Shown: piece after piece, positions 1-6,905 of the stretch
How positions within the stretch are numbered: the stretch's first letter is position 1
Layout of the letters: each line of letters begins with the position of its first letter
From: Verrucomicrobia bacterium UBA2460
GTDB taxonomy: Bacteria; Verrucomicrobiota; Verrucomicrobiia; Methylacidiphilales; Verrucolacustridaceae
DNA: 9,323 nucleotides
Assembly (NCBI GenBank): GCA_002342345.1
Contig: DDPU01000026.1
Coordinates: 2,901 to 12,223 of the forward strand
Direction: 5' to 3'
Program-made: the position numbers and the translations under genes
The notes under the pieces: generated by a model
The model's input: the letters and a program-made list of their open reading frames with translations, nothing else
What the model was told of the DNA's origin: nothing
Database searches by the model: none

Positions 1-64
1 CCCGAAAAACAAAAAAAGTGAAAAAGGACCGCATCTTTTTCCGGAAACCGAAGTTAATTCCCTT

Positions 65-508
65 ATGAAGACAACCACACAAAACACAGCATACAGATCC
101 CAAGACAAAACCAGCACCACCCCACGCCCTGGCGGGGGCGGGGAACGCCGCGGTTCGGATGTGTCCGACCGGCTTCTGGCGTTCACCTCGACCCTGCTCG
201 GGCTGGCGGGAAGCCTGCCCGAGGACCGGGCGGGCGGACATCTGGCGGAGCAACTGCTCCGCTCGGGCACGGCCGCCTATTTCCGCCACGGGGAGGCTGA
301 GGGCTCGCCTTCGGCGAAGGAGTTTGCGGACAAGTTCCGCGCCGCCCTGACGGAGCTGCGCATCTCGCGCCGGGCGCTTCAGCTGCTGGAGAAGGCGGGT
401 CTGCCCTGTGACGGACAGGCGGTCCGAACGGCTTTGGAGGAGGTCGATATCCTGATCCGGATCTTCTTTTCCAGCATCCGAACACTGGAGAACAAAGCGG
501 CCGCCTGA
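65..508 (+). CDS. Four-helix-bundle protein (S23 / 23S rRNA intervening-sequence protein family)
   Basis: A 147-residue protein. After a low-complexity Thr/Gly/Arg-rich N-terminus (about residues 1-32) it carries the pattern of the small S23-type four-helix-bundle family. Helix 1 is around LLAFTSTLLGLAGSLPEDRA, followed by a 'GGHLAEQLLRSGTAAYF' turn-helix, a 'AKEFADKFRAALTELRISRRALQLLEKAGL' helical stretch and a final helix near the C-terminus. Family members are usually about 115-130 residues, so the extra length is the N-terminal tail. The biochemical role of the stand-alone family is unknown; relatives include the Avd accessory protein of diversity-generating retroelements, but no reverse transcriptase or template repeat is visible here. 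The ATG at 65 has no Shine-Dalgarno before it. A GTG at 161 (residue 33), at the start of the conserved part, is an alternative start. It shares a strand with the E2 gene but is separated from it by 120 bp, and I see no functional link. Confidence 0.8.
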   Translation: MKTTTQNTAYRSQDKTSTTPRPGGGGERRGSDVSDRLLAFTSTLLGLAGSLPEDRAGGHLAEQLLRSGTAAYFRHGEAEGSPSAKEFADKFRAALTELRISRRALQLLEKAGLPCDGQAVRTALEEVDILIRIFFSSIRTLENKAAA

Positions 509-520
509 GGAAACGGCCGC
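497..520 (+). terminator. Perfect 7-bp inverted repeat across the stop codon (possible weak hairpin)
   Basis: GCGGCCG at 497-503 and its exact complement CGGCCGC at 514-520 flank a 10-nt loop that contains the TGA stop (506-508). The stem is all G/C and would be stable in RNA, but no run of T follows, so it is not a classic intrinsic terminator. It could slow ribosome or polymerase exit, protect the 3' end, or be chance in GC-rich DNA. Confidence 0.25.
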
Positions 521-582
521 GCCGCGACGGTCGGTCCGGATCCTCCGAGAAGGGGGAAGAGCCGGGCCGGCCGTCGTCGGCA

Positions 583-611
583 TTGTTCCCATGGAAGAAC
601 CCGCCTACGAT
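583..611 (+). promoter_or_regulatory. Possible sigma-70-like promoter for the E2 gene
   Basis: A TTGTTC element at 583-588 and a TACGAT element at 606-611 are separated by exactly 17 bp. Each is only a partial match to consensus (TTGACA and TATAAT). Transcription would begin near 618, just upstream of the ribosome-binding site, giving a very short leader. This is inferred from spacing and position in the only sizeable gap before the E2 gene. Confidence 0.25.
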
Positions 612-619
612 GGTTTTTT

Positions 620-623
620 AGGA
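620..623 (+). promoter_or_regulatory. Ribosome-binding site of the E2 gene
   Basis: AGGA at 620-623 lies 5 nt before the ATG at 629. It is the clearest Shine-Dalgarno in the window and supports that start, which also places the lipoyl domain at the very N-terminus as expected. Confidence 0.6.
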
Positions 624-628
624 ATCCT

Positions 629-1861
629 ATGGGCCTTGTTGCCATCTCCATGCCCCAGCTGGGGGAATCGATCGCCGAGGCGACTCTCATCCGTCTCAAG
701 GTGAGGCCTGGAGACAAGGTGAAGGCTGACCAGGAGGTTGCCGAGGTGGAGACCAGCAAGGCGGTCATGAGCGTGACGACCAGTTACGGGGGCGTATGGA
801 AGGAGTGGAGGGCGAAGGAGGGCAAAAGTTATCCCGTGGGGTATGTTCTTGGCCATGTGGATGCGGTGGGGGCGGTGGCGCCAGAGACGGCCCCAAAAGC
901 CGCGGAGGCCTCAGCCGGAAAAAAACCGGCCAAAGCCATGCCCGCAAAAAAAACCAAGGCTGCAGCGATGGCTGAGGGGGTGAACGGTGCGAACGGAAAT
1001 GGCGGCGGGGTGTTGCCGACGATCACGGGGTTGCCTGTGCCGGCCAAGGCGGCCGGGGCGAGTTATCTGTCGCCGAGGATGAAGGCGCGAATCAACGAGC
1101 TGGGATTGCATGCGGCCGATCTAGCCGGGCTGGCCCCGAGCGGGGCAAAGGGGCGGGTGACGATTGAGGATTTTGAAAGATTCATCGCCGAGCTGGAAAA
1201 GCAGAAGCTGACGCCGGCTTCCTCCATGCGGGTGGCGGTGGCGGACGCGATGCGGCGGAGCTGGACCCGGCCGCTGGCCACGGTTGGGCGCGGGGCCCGG
1301 ATGGACGCGGTGATGGCGCATCGCAGGCAACATCCCGGCAAGCCCGGGCCGACCCTCTATGCGGCCCGGGCCTTGGGGATCGCGTTGGGGGAGAACAGCG
1401 TCCCGGCGGGAAGGTTGGTGGGCAACCGGATCGTTCATCCGAGCTCGATCGACATCGGTTTTGCGGTGGAGGCGGAGGATGGGGTGCTGGTTCCGGTTTT
1501 GCGGAAGGTGAACCAGACTCCGTTGGACAGGATGCTGCCGGTGTATGGACAGCTGATGAACCAGGCAAAGGAGAGAAAACTGCCGGCCGATGCGGTTGGC
1601 GGCTCCGTGGCGGTGGTGACGAACTACGGGACCTTTGGACTGGAGTGGGCCACGCCGATTCCGTTGCCGGAGCAGAGCCTGGTGCTGGGTCTGGGTGCGG
1701 CCAAAAAGGTTCCCGCCTGGGATGACGCCTCCCAATCTTTCCGGCCGGTCAACGAGGCAAGGCTAACCCTGAGTTTTGACCACCGGGTGATTGACGGTGG
1801 GGCGGCGGGCCGGCTCCTGGCCCGTGTGGCCGAGCTTCTCGAATCCCCGGAACTCCTGTAA
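629..1861 (+). CDS. Dihydrolipoamide acyltransferase, E2 component of a 2-oxo acid dehydrogenase complex
   Basis: A 410-residue E2 that would carry acyl groups on a swinging lipoyl arm and transfer them to CoA in a pyruvate- or branched-chain-type dehydrogenase complex in the cytoplasm. Domains in order: one lipoyl domain (about 1-80) with the lipoylation site ETSKA at Lys44; an Ala/Pro/Lys- then Gly/Asn-rich flexible linker (about 84-140); a peripheral subunit-binding domain (about 145-186, beginning YLSPRMKARINELGL and ending GRVTIEDFERF); and the catalytic core (about 198-410) ending with DHRVIDGG, whose His385 and Asp389 match the active-site pair of the family. All parts are present, so it should be functional. 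Substrate class cannot be read reliably. No E1 or E3 gene lies in the window, and the next gene downstream is carbohydrate-related. The start is fixed by the AGGA ribosome-binding site. Confidence 0.93.
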   Translation: MGLVAISMPQLGESIAEATLIRLKVRPGDKVKADQEVAEVETSKAVMSVTTSYGGVWKEWRAKEGKSYPVGYVLGHVDAVGAVAPETAPKAAEASAGKKPAKAMPAKKTKAAAMAEGVNGANGNGGGVLPTITGLPVPAKAAGASYLSPRMKARINELGLHAADLAGLAPSGAKGRVTIEDFERFIAELEKQKLTPASSMRVAVADAMRRSWTRPLATVGRGARMDAVMAHRRQHPGKPGPTLYAARALGIALGENSVPAGRLVGNRIVHPSSIDIGFAVEAEDGVLVPVLRKVNQTPLDRMLPVYGQLMNQAKERKLPADAVGGSVAVVTNYGTFGLEWATPIPLPEQSLVLGLGAAKKVPAWDDASQSFRPVNEARLTLSFDHRVIDGGAAGRLLARVAELLESPELL

Positions 1862-1873
1862 ACCATTCTCTCC

Positions 1874-4800
1874 GTGAGGTCGCGCCATTTTTCCCGCCTG
1901 AGGAATGTTCCGCTCCCGGAGGGGAACGGGGTTCGGGGAGAATTTTTCACCCACGAAGGGCAGCCATGGTACCGGATCCGGAACTATGACCGGATGCCTT
2001 CCTTCTTTTTCTCCGTGGTCAGTGCGGAGGATCATTGGATGTACCTTTGCAGCCACGGTGGAATCACCGCCGGACGAGGGGATGCCGACCACGCCCTGTT
2101 TCCCTATTATACGGACGACAAAATACGCGATCAGGCCGAAGTCACCGGGGGAAAAACGATCCTGCGGGTGGGCACGGGGTCCAGGGTAAAGGTTTGGGAA
2201 CCTTTTTGTGCCAGGGGGGAAGGCCGTCACCGTACCCAACGAAGCCTCTGCAAGAGCGTTTGCGGCAACGAGATCGTTTTTGAGGAGGAAAATCCGGATC
2301 TTGGTCTGGTGTTCCGGACGGGCTGGTTCAATAGCCGGAAATTCGGATGGATCCGGCGCAGTTGGCTGAAAAATTCCGGAAGAACCCCGGTACGGGTGGA
2401 GTTTCTGGACGGCATGCAAAACCTGATGCCATCCGGGGTGGGAAGTGAGTTTCAGCTCCGTTTCAGCACCCTTCTGGATGCCTACAAGAGAAGCGAACTT
2501 GTTGCCGGCAGCCGACTGGCCCTATTTCGCCTGAGCGCGGTGCCAGCGGACAGGCCGGAGCCTGCGGAGGCGCTTTCCACCACGGTGGCATGGTCGGTGG
2601 CTCCGAAGGTTTCCTCCATCCTGCTTTCCTCCCGCCAACTGGAGATTTTTCGTTCCGGAAAAAGGGTGGAGGGGGAAAAGGACATCTGCGGTCAGCGGGG
2701 TGCGTACTTCCTGTCCGGGGAAACGAGACTGGTGCCGGGTGCGGAAACGGAGTGGATGATCGGGGCCGATGTTTCCCTGAGTGCGGCGGAGGTGGTTCGG
2801 CTACGGAATCAGCTACGGCAGCCAAAAAGATTCCGCAGGGAAGTCCTTGAGGATATCCGGAAAGGCACCTTGGAGTTGCGGCGGCTGGTGGGAAGTGCCG
2901 ACGGTCTACAGATCTCCGCGCTGCCGATGGGGTCGGCCCGCCACTACAGCAACACCCTCTGCAACATCATGCGAGGAGGGGTTTTTCTCCGCGGGGAGAC
3001 GGTGTGGCGATGGGACCTCGACCGGCTTTTTTGCTCCTCCGCTCCCGCGGTGGCGGCGCGCTGGAAAAGGCGGTCCAGACTCCTTCCCCCCGAAATTTCT
3101 TATCCTGAGCTGATTCGCAGGGTGCAGGATTGGGGGGATCCCTGTCTTGAGAGGATTTGCCGGGAGTATCTGCCCCTGACCTTTAGCCGGCGTCACGGGG
3201 ATCCGAGCCGACCTTGGAACCGGTTCACCATTCCCCGGCGTGACGCGGAGGGGAATCGCATCCTCAATTATGAGGGAAATTGGCGCGACATTTTTCAAAA
3301 CTGGGAGGGGTTGGCCCAGGCCTTTCCGGGATTCGTCCCGGGCATGATCAGCCGGTTTCTCAACGCCAGCACCGCCGACGGTTACAACCCCTACCGGATC
3401 ACCCGCGATGGCATTGACTGGGAAGTGCCCGAGCCCCATGACCCTTGGGCCTGCATCGGGTATTGGGGGGATCACCAAATCATCTACCTGCTCAAGCTGC
3501 TTGAGCACTCCGTCCGTCACAACCCCAAGGAACTGGAGAGCCTTCTGGACCGGGAGATCTTTGCCTACGCCAACGTTCCTTACCGGATCCGGAGCCACCA
3601 GCAACTTGTCGCCCATCCCAAGGATACCGTGGTATTCGACCATGATTTGGAAAAAATCATCCGGTCCCGGGTGCGCAGCCGCGGGGCGGAGGGGAAGCTG
3701 CTGTGGGACCGGCAGGGAAGGGTGATTCGCGCCAATCTTGCGGAAAAACTGCTGGTGCCCCTGTTGGCCAAGCTTTCGAACTTTGTGCCTGAGGCGGGGA
3801 TTTGGCTGAACACCCAGCGCCCGGAGTGGAACGATGCCAACAACGCCCTGGTCGGTCAGGGAGCCTCGGTGGTTACCCTGGCATACCTGCGGCGCTATCT
3901 GGCTTTTCTGTCGGCCTTTTTCTCCGCCTCTCCACGGGCGGGTTTTGCCCTCTCCCCGGAGCTCTCGGCCTTTTTGCAGGGAGTGGCGGGCGTTTTGGAA
4001 AAGAACCGGAGACTTTTGGCCCGGAAAATTTCCGGCCGTGACCGGCGGCGGATCCTCGATCTCTTGGGAAAAAGGGGGGAAATTCACCGCCAGACCGTCT
4101 ACCAGAGGGGTCCTTCTTCCGGAAAAAGAACCCTCTCCAAAGAAAAGGTTTTGCGCTTCCTTTCCCTGGCCATCGCCTGGGTCGACCACAGTCTGAGGCA
4201 AAATCGACGGAAGGACGGCCTGTACCATTCCTATAATCTTCTCTCTTTTGAGGGGGGGAAGGGGATCGCCATCCGGCATCTTTACGAAATGCTGGAGGGC
4301 CAAGTGGCCATTCTCAGCTCCGGCTTGCTTTCGCCGGAAGAGGCGGTGGGGGTTCTTCGCTCCCTGAGGCGAAGTGCGATGTATCGGCGGGACCAGCACA
4401 GCTATCTCCTTTACCCGAACCGCCGGCTTCCGCTTTTTCTGGAGAGGAACAACCTTCCGACTGCCGGTCTCCGTCGCGGAGGGCTTCTCCGCAGGCTTCT
4501 CGTCGAGGGCGACCACCAGTTGGTGGAAAAGGACGCTCAGGGCAGGGTGCATTTCCGCCCCGGTCTGGGCAACCAGCGGGAACTGCAACAGGTTCTGGAC
4601 CGCCTCGCGCAGAACCCGAAATACCGCTCCCTGGTGGAGAGGGACCGGGCGCAGGTCATCCGCCTCTATGAACAAATTTTCGACCACCAGTCGTTCACCG
4701 GCCGCTCCGGGACCTTTTATGGTTATGAGGGGCTCGGTTGCATCTACTGGCACATGGTTTCCAAGCTGCTCCTGGCGGTGCAGGAACTCTGTTTCCATGC

Positions 4801-5356
4801 GGAAAGCCGCGGGGCTCCCGCCCGGGTGCGCAAGGCCCTGTCGGAGGCGTACTACGATATCCGCCGCGGTTTGGGAGATTCCAAGGTTCCGCAGGAGTAC
4901 GGGGCATTCCCGATGGATCCGTATTCCCACACTCCCGCCCATGCCGGAGCCAAACAACCGGGCCTGACCGGCCAGGTGAAAGAGGACATCCTTTGCCGCC
5001 TTGGCGAGCTGGGAATCCGTCTGGAGGAAGGAAGGATCCGCATCCGCCCCTGCCTGCTTCGCCGGATGGAATTTCATCCCCGGCCGGGCTCCTTCGCCTA
5101 CTACGACCACGAGGGGCACGAGACAGTCATGGATCTTCCGGAAAAAAGCCTGGCCTTTACCGTCTGCCAGACACCCTTTGTGTACCAATTGGGGCGGAAA
5201 GATGGTCTAACCGTGTTCTGGTCGGACGGAACCCGCTCCGTTTCCCCCAAGCTGGTTTTGAACGACGGAATTTCCCGCGCGGTATTGCACCGGTCGGGCA
5301 TGGTGCGGAAAGTGCTGCTGACCCTCCGTCCGGAGGGGCTTCTCCCGGGAATTTGA
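1874..5356 (+). CDS. Very large GH94-like (GT36-type) carbohydrate-active protein of unassigned subfamily
   Basis: A 1160-residue protein without signal peptide or membrane segment, so probably cytoplasmic. The N-terminal part (about 20-330) looks beta-rich; residues 37-84 (NYDRMPSFFFSVVS, then HGGITAGR and YYTDDKI) resemble the start of cellobiose-phosphorylase-type beta-sandwiches. The centre (about 450-1000) looks like an alpha/alpha barrel: NYEGNWRDIFQNWE at 465-478, DGYNPYRI at 502-509, IGYWGDHQ at 528-535, and PEWNDANNALVGQG at 650-663. The last parallels the GDWND motif of GH94, making Asp654 a candidate general acid. Residues 1015-1065 (a DPYSHTPAH stretch, a PGLTGQ turn, then LGELGIRLEEGRIRIRPCL) resemble the GH94 C-terminal region. 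GH94 enzymes are usually about 800 residues, so this one is oversized. Phosphorylase versus hydrolase activity and the sugar are unknown. The GTG start lies 12 bp after the E2 stop, in the same frame and without a Shine-Dalgarno; it is the only usual start before Met41. Confidence 0.75.
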   Translation: MRSRHFSRLRNVPLPEGNGVRGEFFTHEGQPWYRIRNYDRMPSFFFSVVSAEDHWMYLCSHGGITAGRGDADHALFPYYTDDKIRDQAEVTGGKTILRVGTGSRVKVWEPFCARGEGRHRTQRSLCKSVCGNEIVFEEENPDLGLVFRTGWFNSRKFGWIRRSWLKNSGRTPVRVEFLDGMQNLMPSGVGSEFQLRFSTLLDAYKRSELVAGSRLALFRLSAVPADRPEPAEALSTTVAWSVAPKVSSILLSSRQLEIFRSGKRVEGEKDICGQRGAYFLSGETRLVPGAETEWMIGADVSLSAAEVVRLRNQLRQPKRFRREVLEDIRKGTLELRRLVGSADGLQISALPMGSARHYSNTLCNIMRGGVFLRGETVWRWDLDRLFCSSAPAVAARWKRRSRLLPPEISYPELIRRVQDWGDPCLERICREYLPLTFSRRHGDPSRPWNRFTIPRRDAEGNRILNYEGNWRDIFQNWEGLAQAFPGFVPGMISRFLNASTADGYNPYRITRDGIDWEVPEPHDPWACIGYWGDHQIIYLLKLLEHSVRHNPKELESLLDREIFAYANVPYRIRSHQQLVAHPKDTVVFDHDLEKIIRSRVRSRGAEGKLLWDRQGRVIRANLAEKLLVPLLAKLSNFVPEAGIWLNTQRPEWNDANNALVGQGASVVTLAYLRRYLAFLSAFFSASPRAGFALSPELSAFLQGVAGVLEKNRRLLARKISGRDRRRILDLLGKRGEIHRQTVYQRGPSSGKRTLSKEKVLRFLSLAIAWVDHSLRQNRRKDGLYHSYNLLSFEGGKGIAIRHLYEMLEGQVAILSSGLLSPEEAVGVLRSLRRSAMYRRDQHSYLLYPNRRLPLFLERNNLPTAGLRRGGLLRRLLVEGDHQLVEKDAQGRVHFRPGLGNQRELQQVLDRLAQNPKYRSLVERDRAQVIRLYEQIFDHQSFTGRSGTFYGYEGLGCIYWHMVSKLLLAVQELCFHAESRGAPARVRKALSEAYYDIRRGLGDSKVPQEYGAFPMDPYSHTPAHAGAKQPGLTGQVKEDILCRLGELGIRLEEGRIRIRPCLLRRMEFHPRPGSFAYYDHEGHETVMDLPEKSLAFTVCQTPFVYQLGRKDGLTVFWSDGTRSVSPKLVLNDGISRAVLHRSGMVRKVLLTLRPEGLLPGI

Positions 5357-5367
5357 GGCAGATTTTT

Positions 5368-5404
5368 CCGGTCTGGTTCGTTCGGGCAAAAGCCCGTTAT
5401 CCGG
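5368..5404. terminator. Candidate terminator hairpin between the convergent genes
   Basis: CGGGC (5383-5387) and GCCCG (5392-5396) form a perfect 5-bp stem around an AAAA loop. Outer CCGG blocks at 5368-5371 and 5401-5404 could pair as well. It sits where both converging transcripts should end. There is no strong T-run on either side, so intrinsic termination is uncertain. Confidence 0.35.
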
Positions 5405-5453
5405 TCGCACAGGATTTTGTCGGGCAGAAAGAAAGGCGGCCCCGTCGAGGTCT

Positions 5454-6905
5454 TTATTTTTTCGAGGCCAACCGGACGGCGATCTCCGCGGAGAGAAGCA
5501 CGAGGGGTAGGCCGCCGCCGGGGTGGGTGGTTCCGCCGACAAAGTAGAGGTTTTTCAGGAGAGGGGAGCGGATCGGGGGCCGCAAAAAGGAAGGAATCAT
5601 CCCGTGGGAGGCCCAGCCGTAAAGGGAGCCGCCAACCACGGCATCGCGGGCCTCGAAATCGGCAGGGGAAAACCATTCCTTGTGGACGATTCTCTTGGAA
5701 AGGCCCGGCAGGAACTTTTCGTCCAGGATCCGGATGATCCGGTCGGCGTAGGCAGGGGATTCCCCGGCCCAGTCGATGCTTTCGGTTTCGGCCGGGGCGT
5801 TGACGAGGAGAAAGTAGTTATCGTGGTTGGGCGGGGCGTCGCCGGGCTGGGTGCGGGCACTGAGGCAAAGGTAAATGGTGGGGTTATCCGCGGGTCTCTT
5901 CTCCCGGAACATCTGCCGGAACTCAAGGGGATAGTTGTCGGAAAAGAAAATGTTGTGGTGGTGGAGAGCGGGATCCTTGCCCTTCACTCCCAGCAGCACG
6001 ACAAACCCGGAGATGGCCCGCTGGGGTTTGGCCATTTTCTCCGCCATGGCCCCGGCTTTGGGGTGCAGAACCATCTGCCGGTAAGCTCGCAGAACATCCC
6101 CGTTGTGAAAGACAAGGTCGGAAGAGAATTTTCCCCCGTTGGTCAGGGTGACCCCGGAGGCGTCGATGGTGGCCACCTCGGCCCTGGTTCGGATGGCAAC
6201 CCCGTGTTTTTGGGCGAGGCTCAGCAGGGCTTCGGCCAGCCTGCGGATCCCTCCATGGATAAACCAACCGCCAAAGCGGGCCTGGACATAGGGAATGACC
6301 GCAAAGGTGGCGGGAGTGAGTTCGGGATCACTGCCGTTGTAGGTGGCAAAGCGCTGGAGAAACTGCCGGAGATGGGGATCCTGGTAAAAACGGCGGGACG
6401 CCGAGGCGAGGCTTTGCAACGGGCTCATTGCGGGAAGGTGGCGAAGCAAGGGAAGCAGTCGCGGGTTGATCATCTTTGCCCCCAACTCCGAAGGGGCGCT
6501 TTCCAGAAAAGCCGGGGCGGAGAGGTTGTAGAGTCCTTCGGCGTGGCGGAGGAGGCGGGCGGAATCGGGTCGCGACCAGAAGAACTCGTTCTCATCGAAC
6601 TGGTAGCCGTCGGCCCAACGGTAGCGACAGGTGGGCGAAAGAGGCTGCAGGGTCAGGTAATCCTCCCGCCTCTCGCCAAGATCGGCAAAGAGGCGGTCCA
6701 GAATCTGCGGCATGGTGAAAAGGGAAGGGCCCAGGTCCCAGCGGAAGCCTCCCGCCCGGCGTTCCGCCACCTTGCCCCCAACGGTGTCATTTTTTTCCAG
6801 GAGAACGACCTGTGCGCCCGCTTTCCGCAGCCGAAGGGCGGTGGCCAAGCCTCCAATGCCGCCGCCGACCACGACGGCTCGTTTTCCGGCCAGTCGGCCG
6901 TTCAT
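5454..6905 (-). CDS. CrtI-family FAD-dependent phytoene desaturase / carotenoid dehydrogenase
   Basis: A 483-residue amine-oxidase-fold flavoprotein of the CrtI family, which desaturates or otherwise oxidises C30/C40 carotenoid precursors at the membrane using FAD. The N-terminal dinucleotide fold is clear: AVVVGGGIGGLATALRL at 10-26, an acidic residue at the end of beta-2 (Glu37), then GGK at 43-45. DLGPSLFTMP follows, the usual CrtI second signature. The C-terminal FAD motif FVGGTTHPGGGLPLVLLSAE (455-474) is the family hallmark. The length matches the roughly 490-residue family. The step catalysed (CrtI, CrtN, CrtD or a related saturase) cannot be fixed from sequence alone, and no crtB or other carotenoid gene is in the window. 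The ATG at 6905 overlaps the stop of the Nudix gene (ATGA), indicating translational coupling. An open frame continues upstream to 7226 but has no family character. Confidence 0.9.
   Translation of the reverse strand: MNGRLAGKRAVVVGGGIGGLATALRLRKAGAQVVLLEKNDTVGGKVAERRAGGFRWDLGPSLFTMPQILDRLFADLGERREDYLTLQPLSPTCRYRWADGYQFDENEFFWSRPDSARLLRHAEGLYNLSAPAFLESAPSELGAKMINPRLLPLLRHLPAMSPLQSLASASRRFYQDPHLRQFLQRFATYNGSDPELTPATFAVIPYVQARFGGWFIHGGIRRLAEALLSLAQKHGVAIRTRAEVATIDASGVTLTNGGKFSSDLVFHNGDVLRAYRQMVLHPKAGAMAEKMAKPQRAISGFVVLLGVKGKDPALHHHNIFFSDNYPLEFRQMFREKRPADNPTIYLCLSARTQPGDAPPNHDNYFLLVNAPAETESIDWAGESPAYADRIIRILDEKFLPGLSKRIVHKEWFSPADFEARDAVVGGSLYGWASHGMIPSFLRPPIRSPLLKNLYFVGGTTHPGGGLPLVLLSAEIAVRLASKK

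Noticed and set aside
20..41. Inverted repeat GAAAAAG (20-26) / CTTTTTC (35-41) near the left edge, considered as a terminator of an upstream gene
   Set aside because: The stem is almost all A/T with an 8-nt loop and no T-run beyond it, so it would be weak, and the upstream gene is not visible.
65..508. The four-helix-bundle gene as the Avd protein of a diversity-generating retroelement
   Set aside because: No reverse transcriptase, no template/variable repeat pair and no target gene is present in the window. The stand-alone S23-type family is a better match.
1859..1861. The TAA between the E2 and the GH94-like gene as a sequencing error breaking a fusion gene
   Set aside because: The E2 ends exactly where the family normally ends, shortly after the DHRVIDG active-site helix, and the large protein has its own natural-looking N-terminal domain.
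4021..4035. Near-perfect palindrome CCGGAAAATTTCCGG
   Set aside because: It lies deep inside the GH94-like coding region, where a hairpin or operator role is unlikely, and the reading frame continues normally through it.
2906..5188. A 760-codon open frame on the minus strand, antisense to the GH94-like gene
   Set aside because: It mirrors the codon pattern of the plus-strand gene, its product has no recognisable domain, and long antisense frames are common in GC-rich genes with strong third-position bias.
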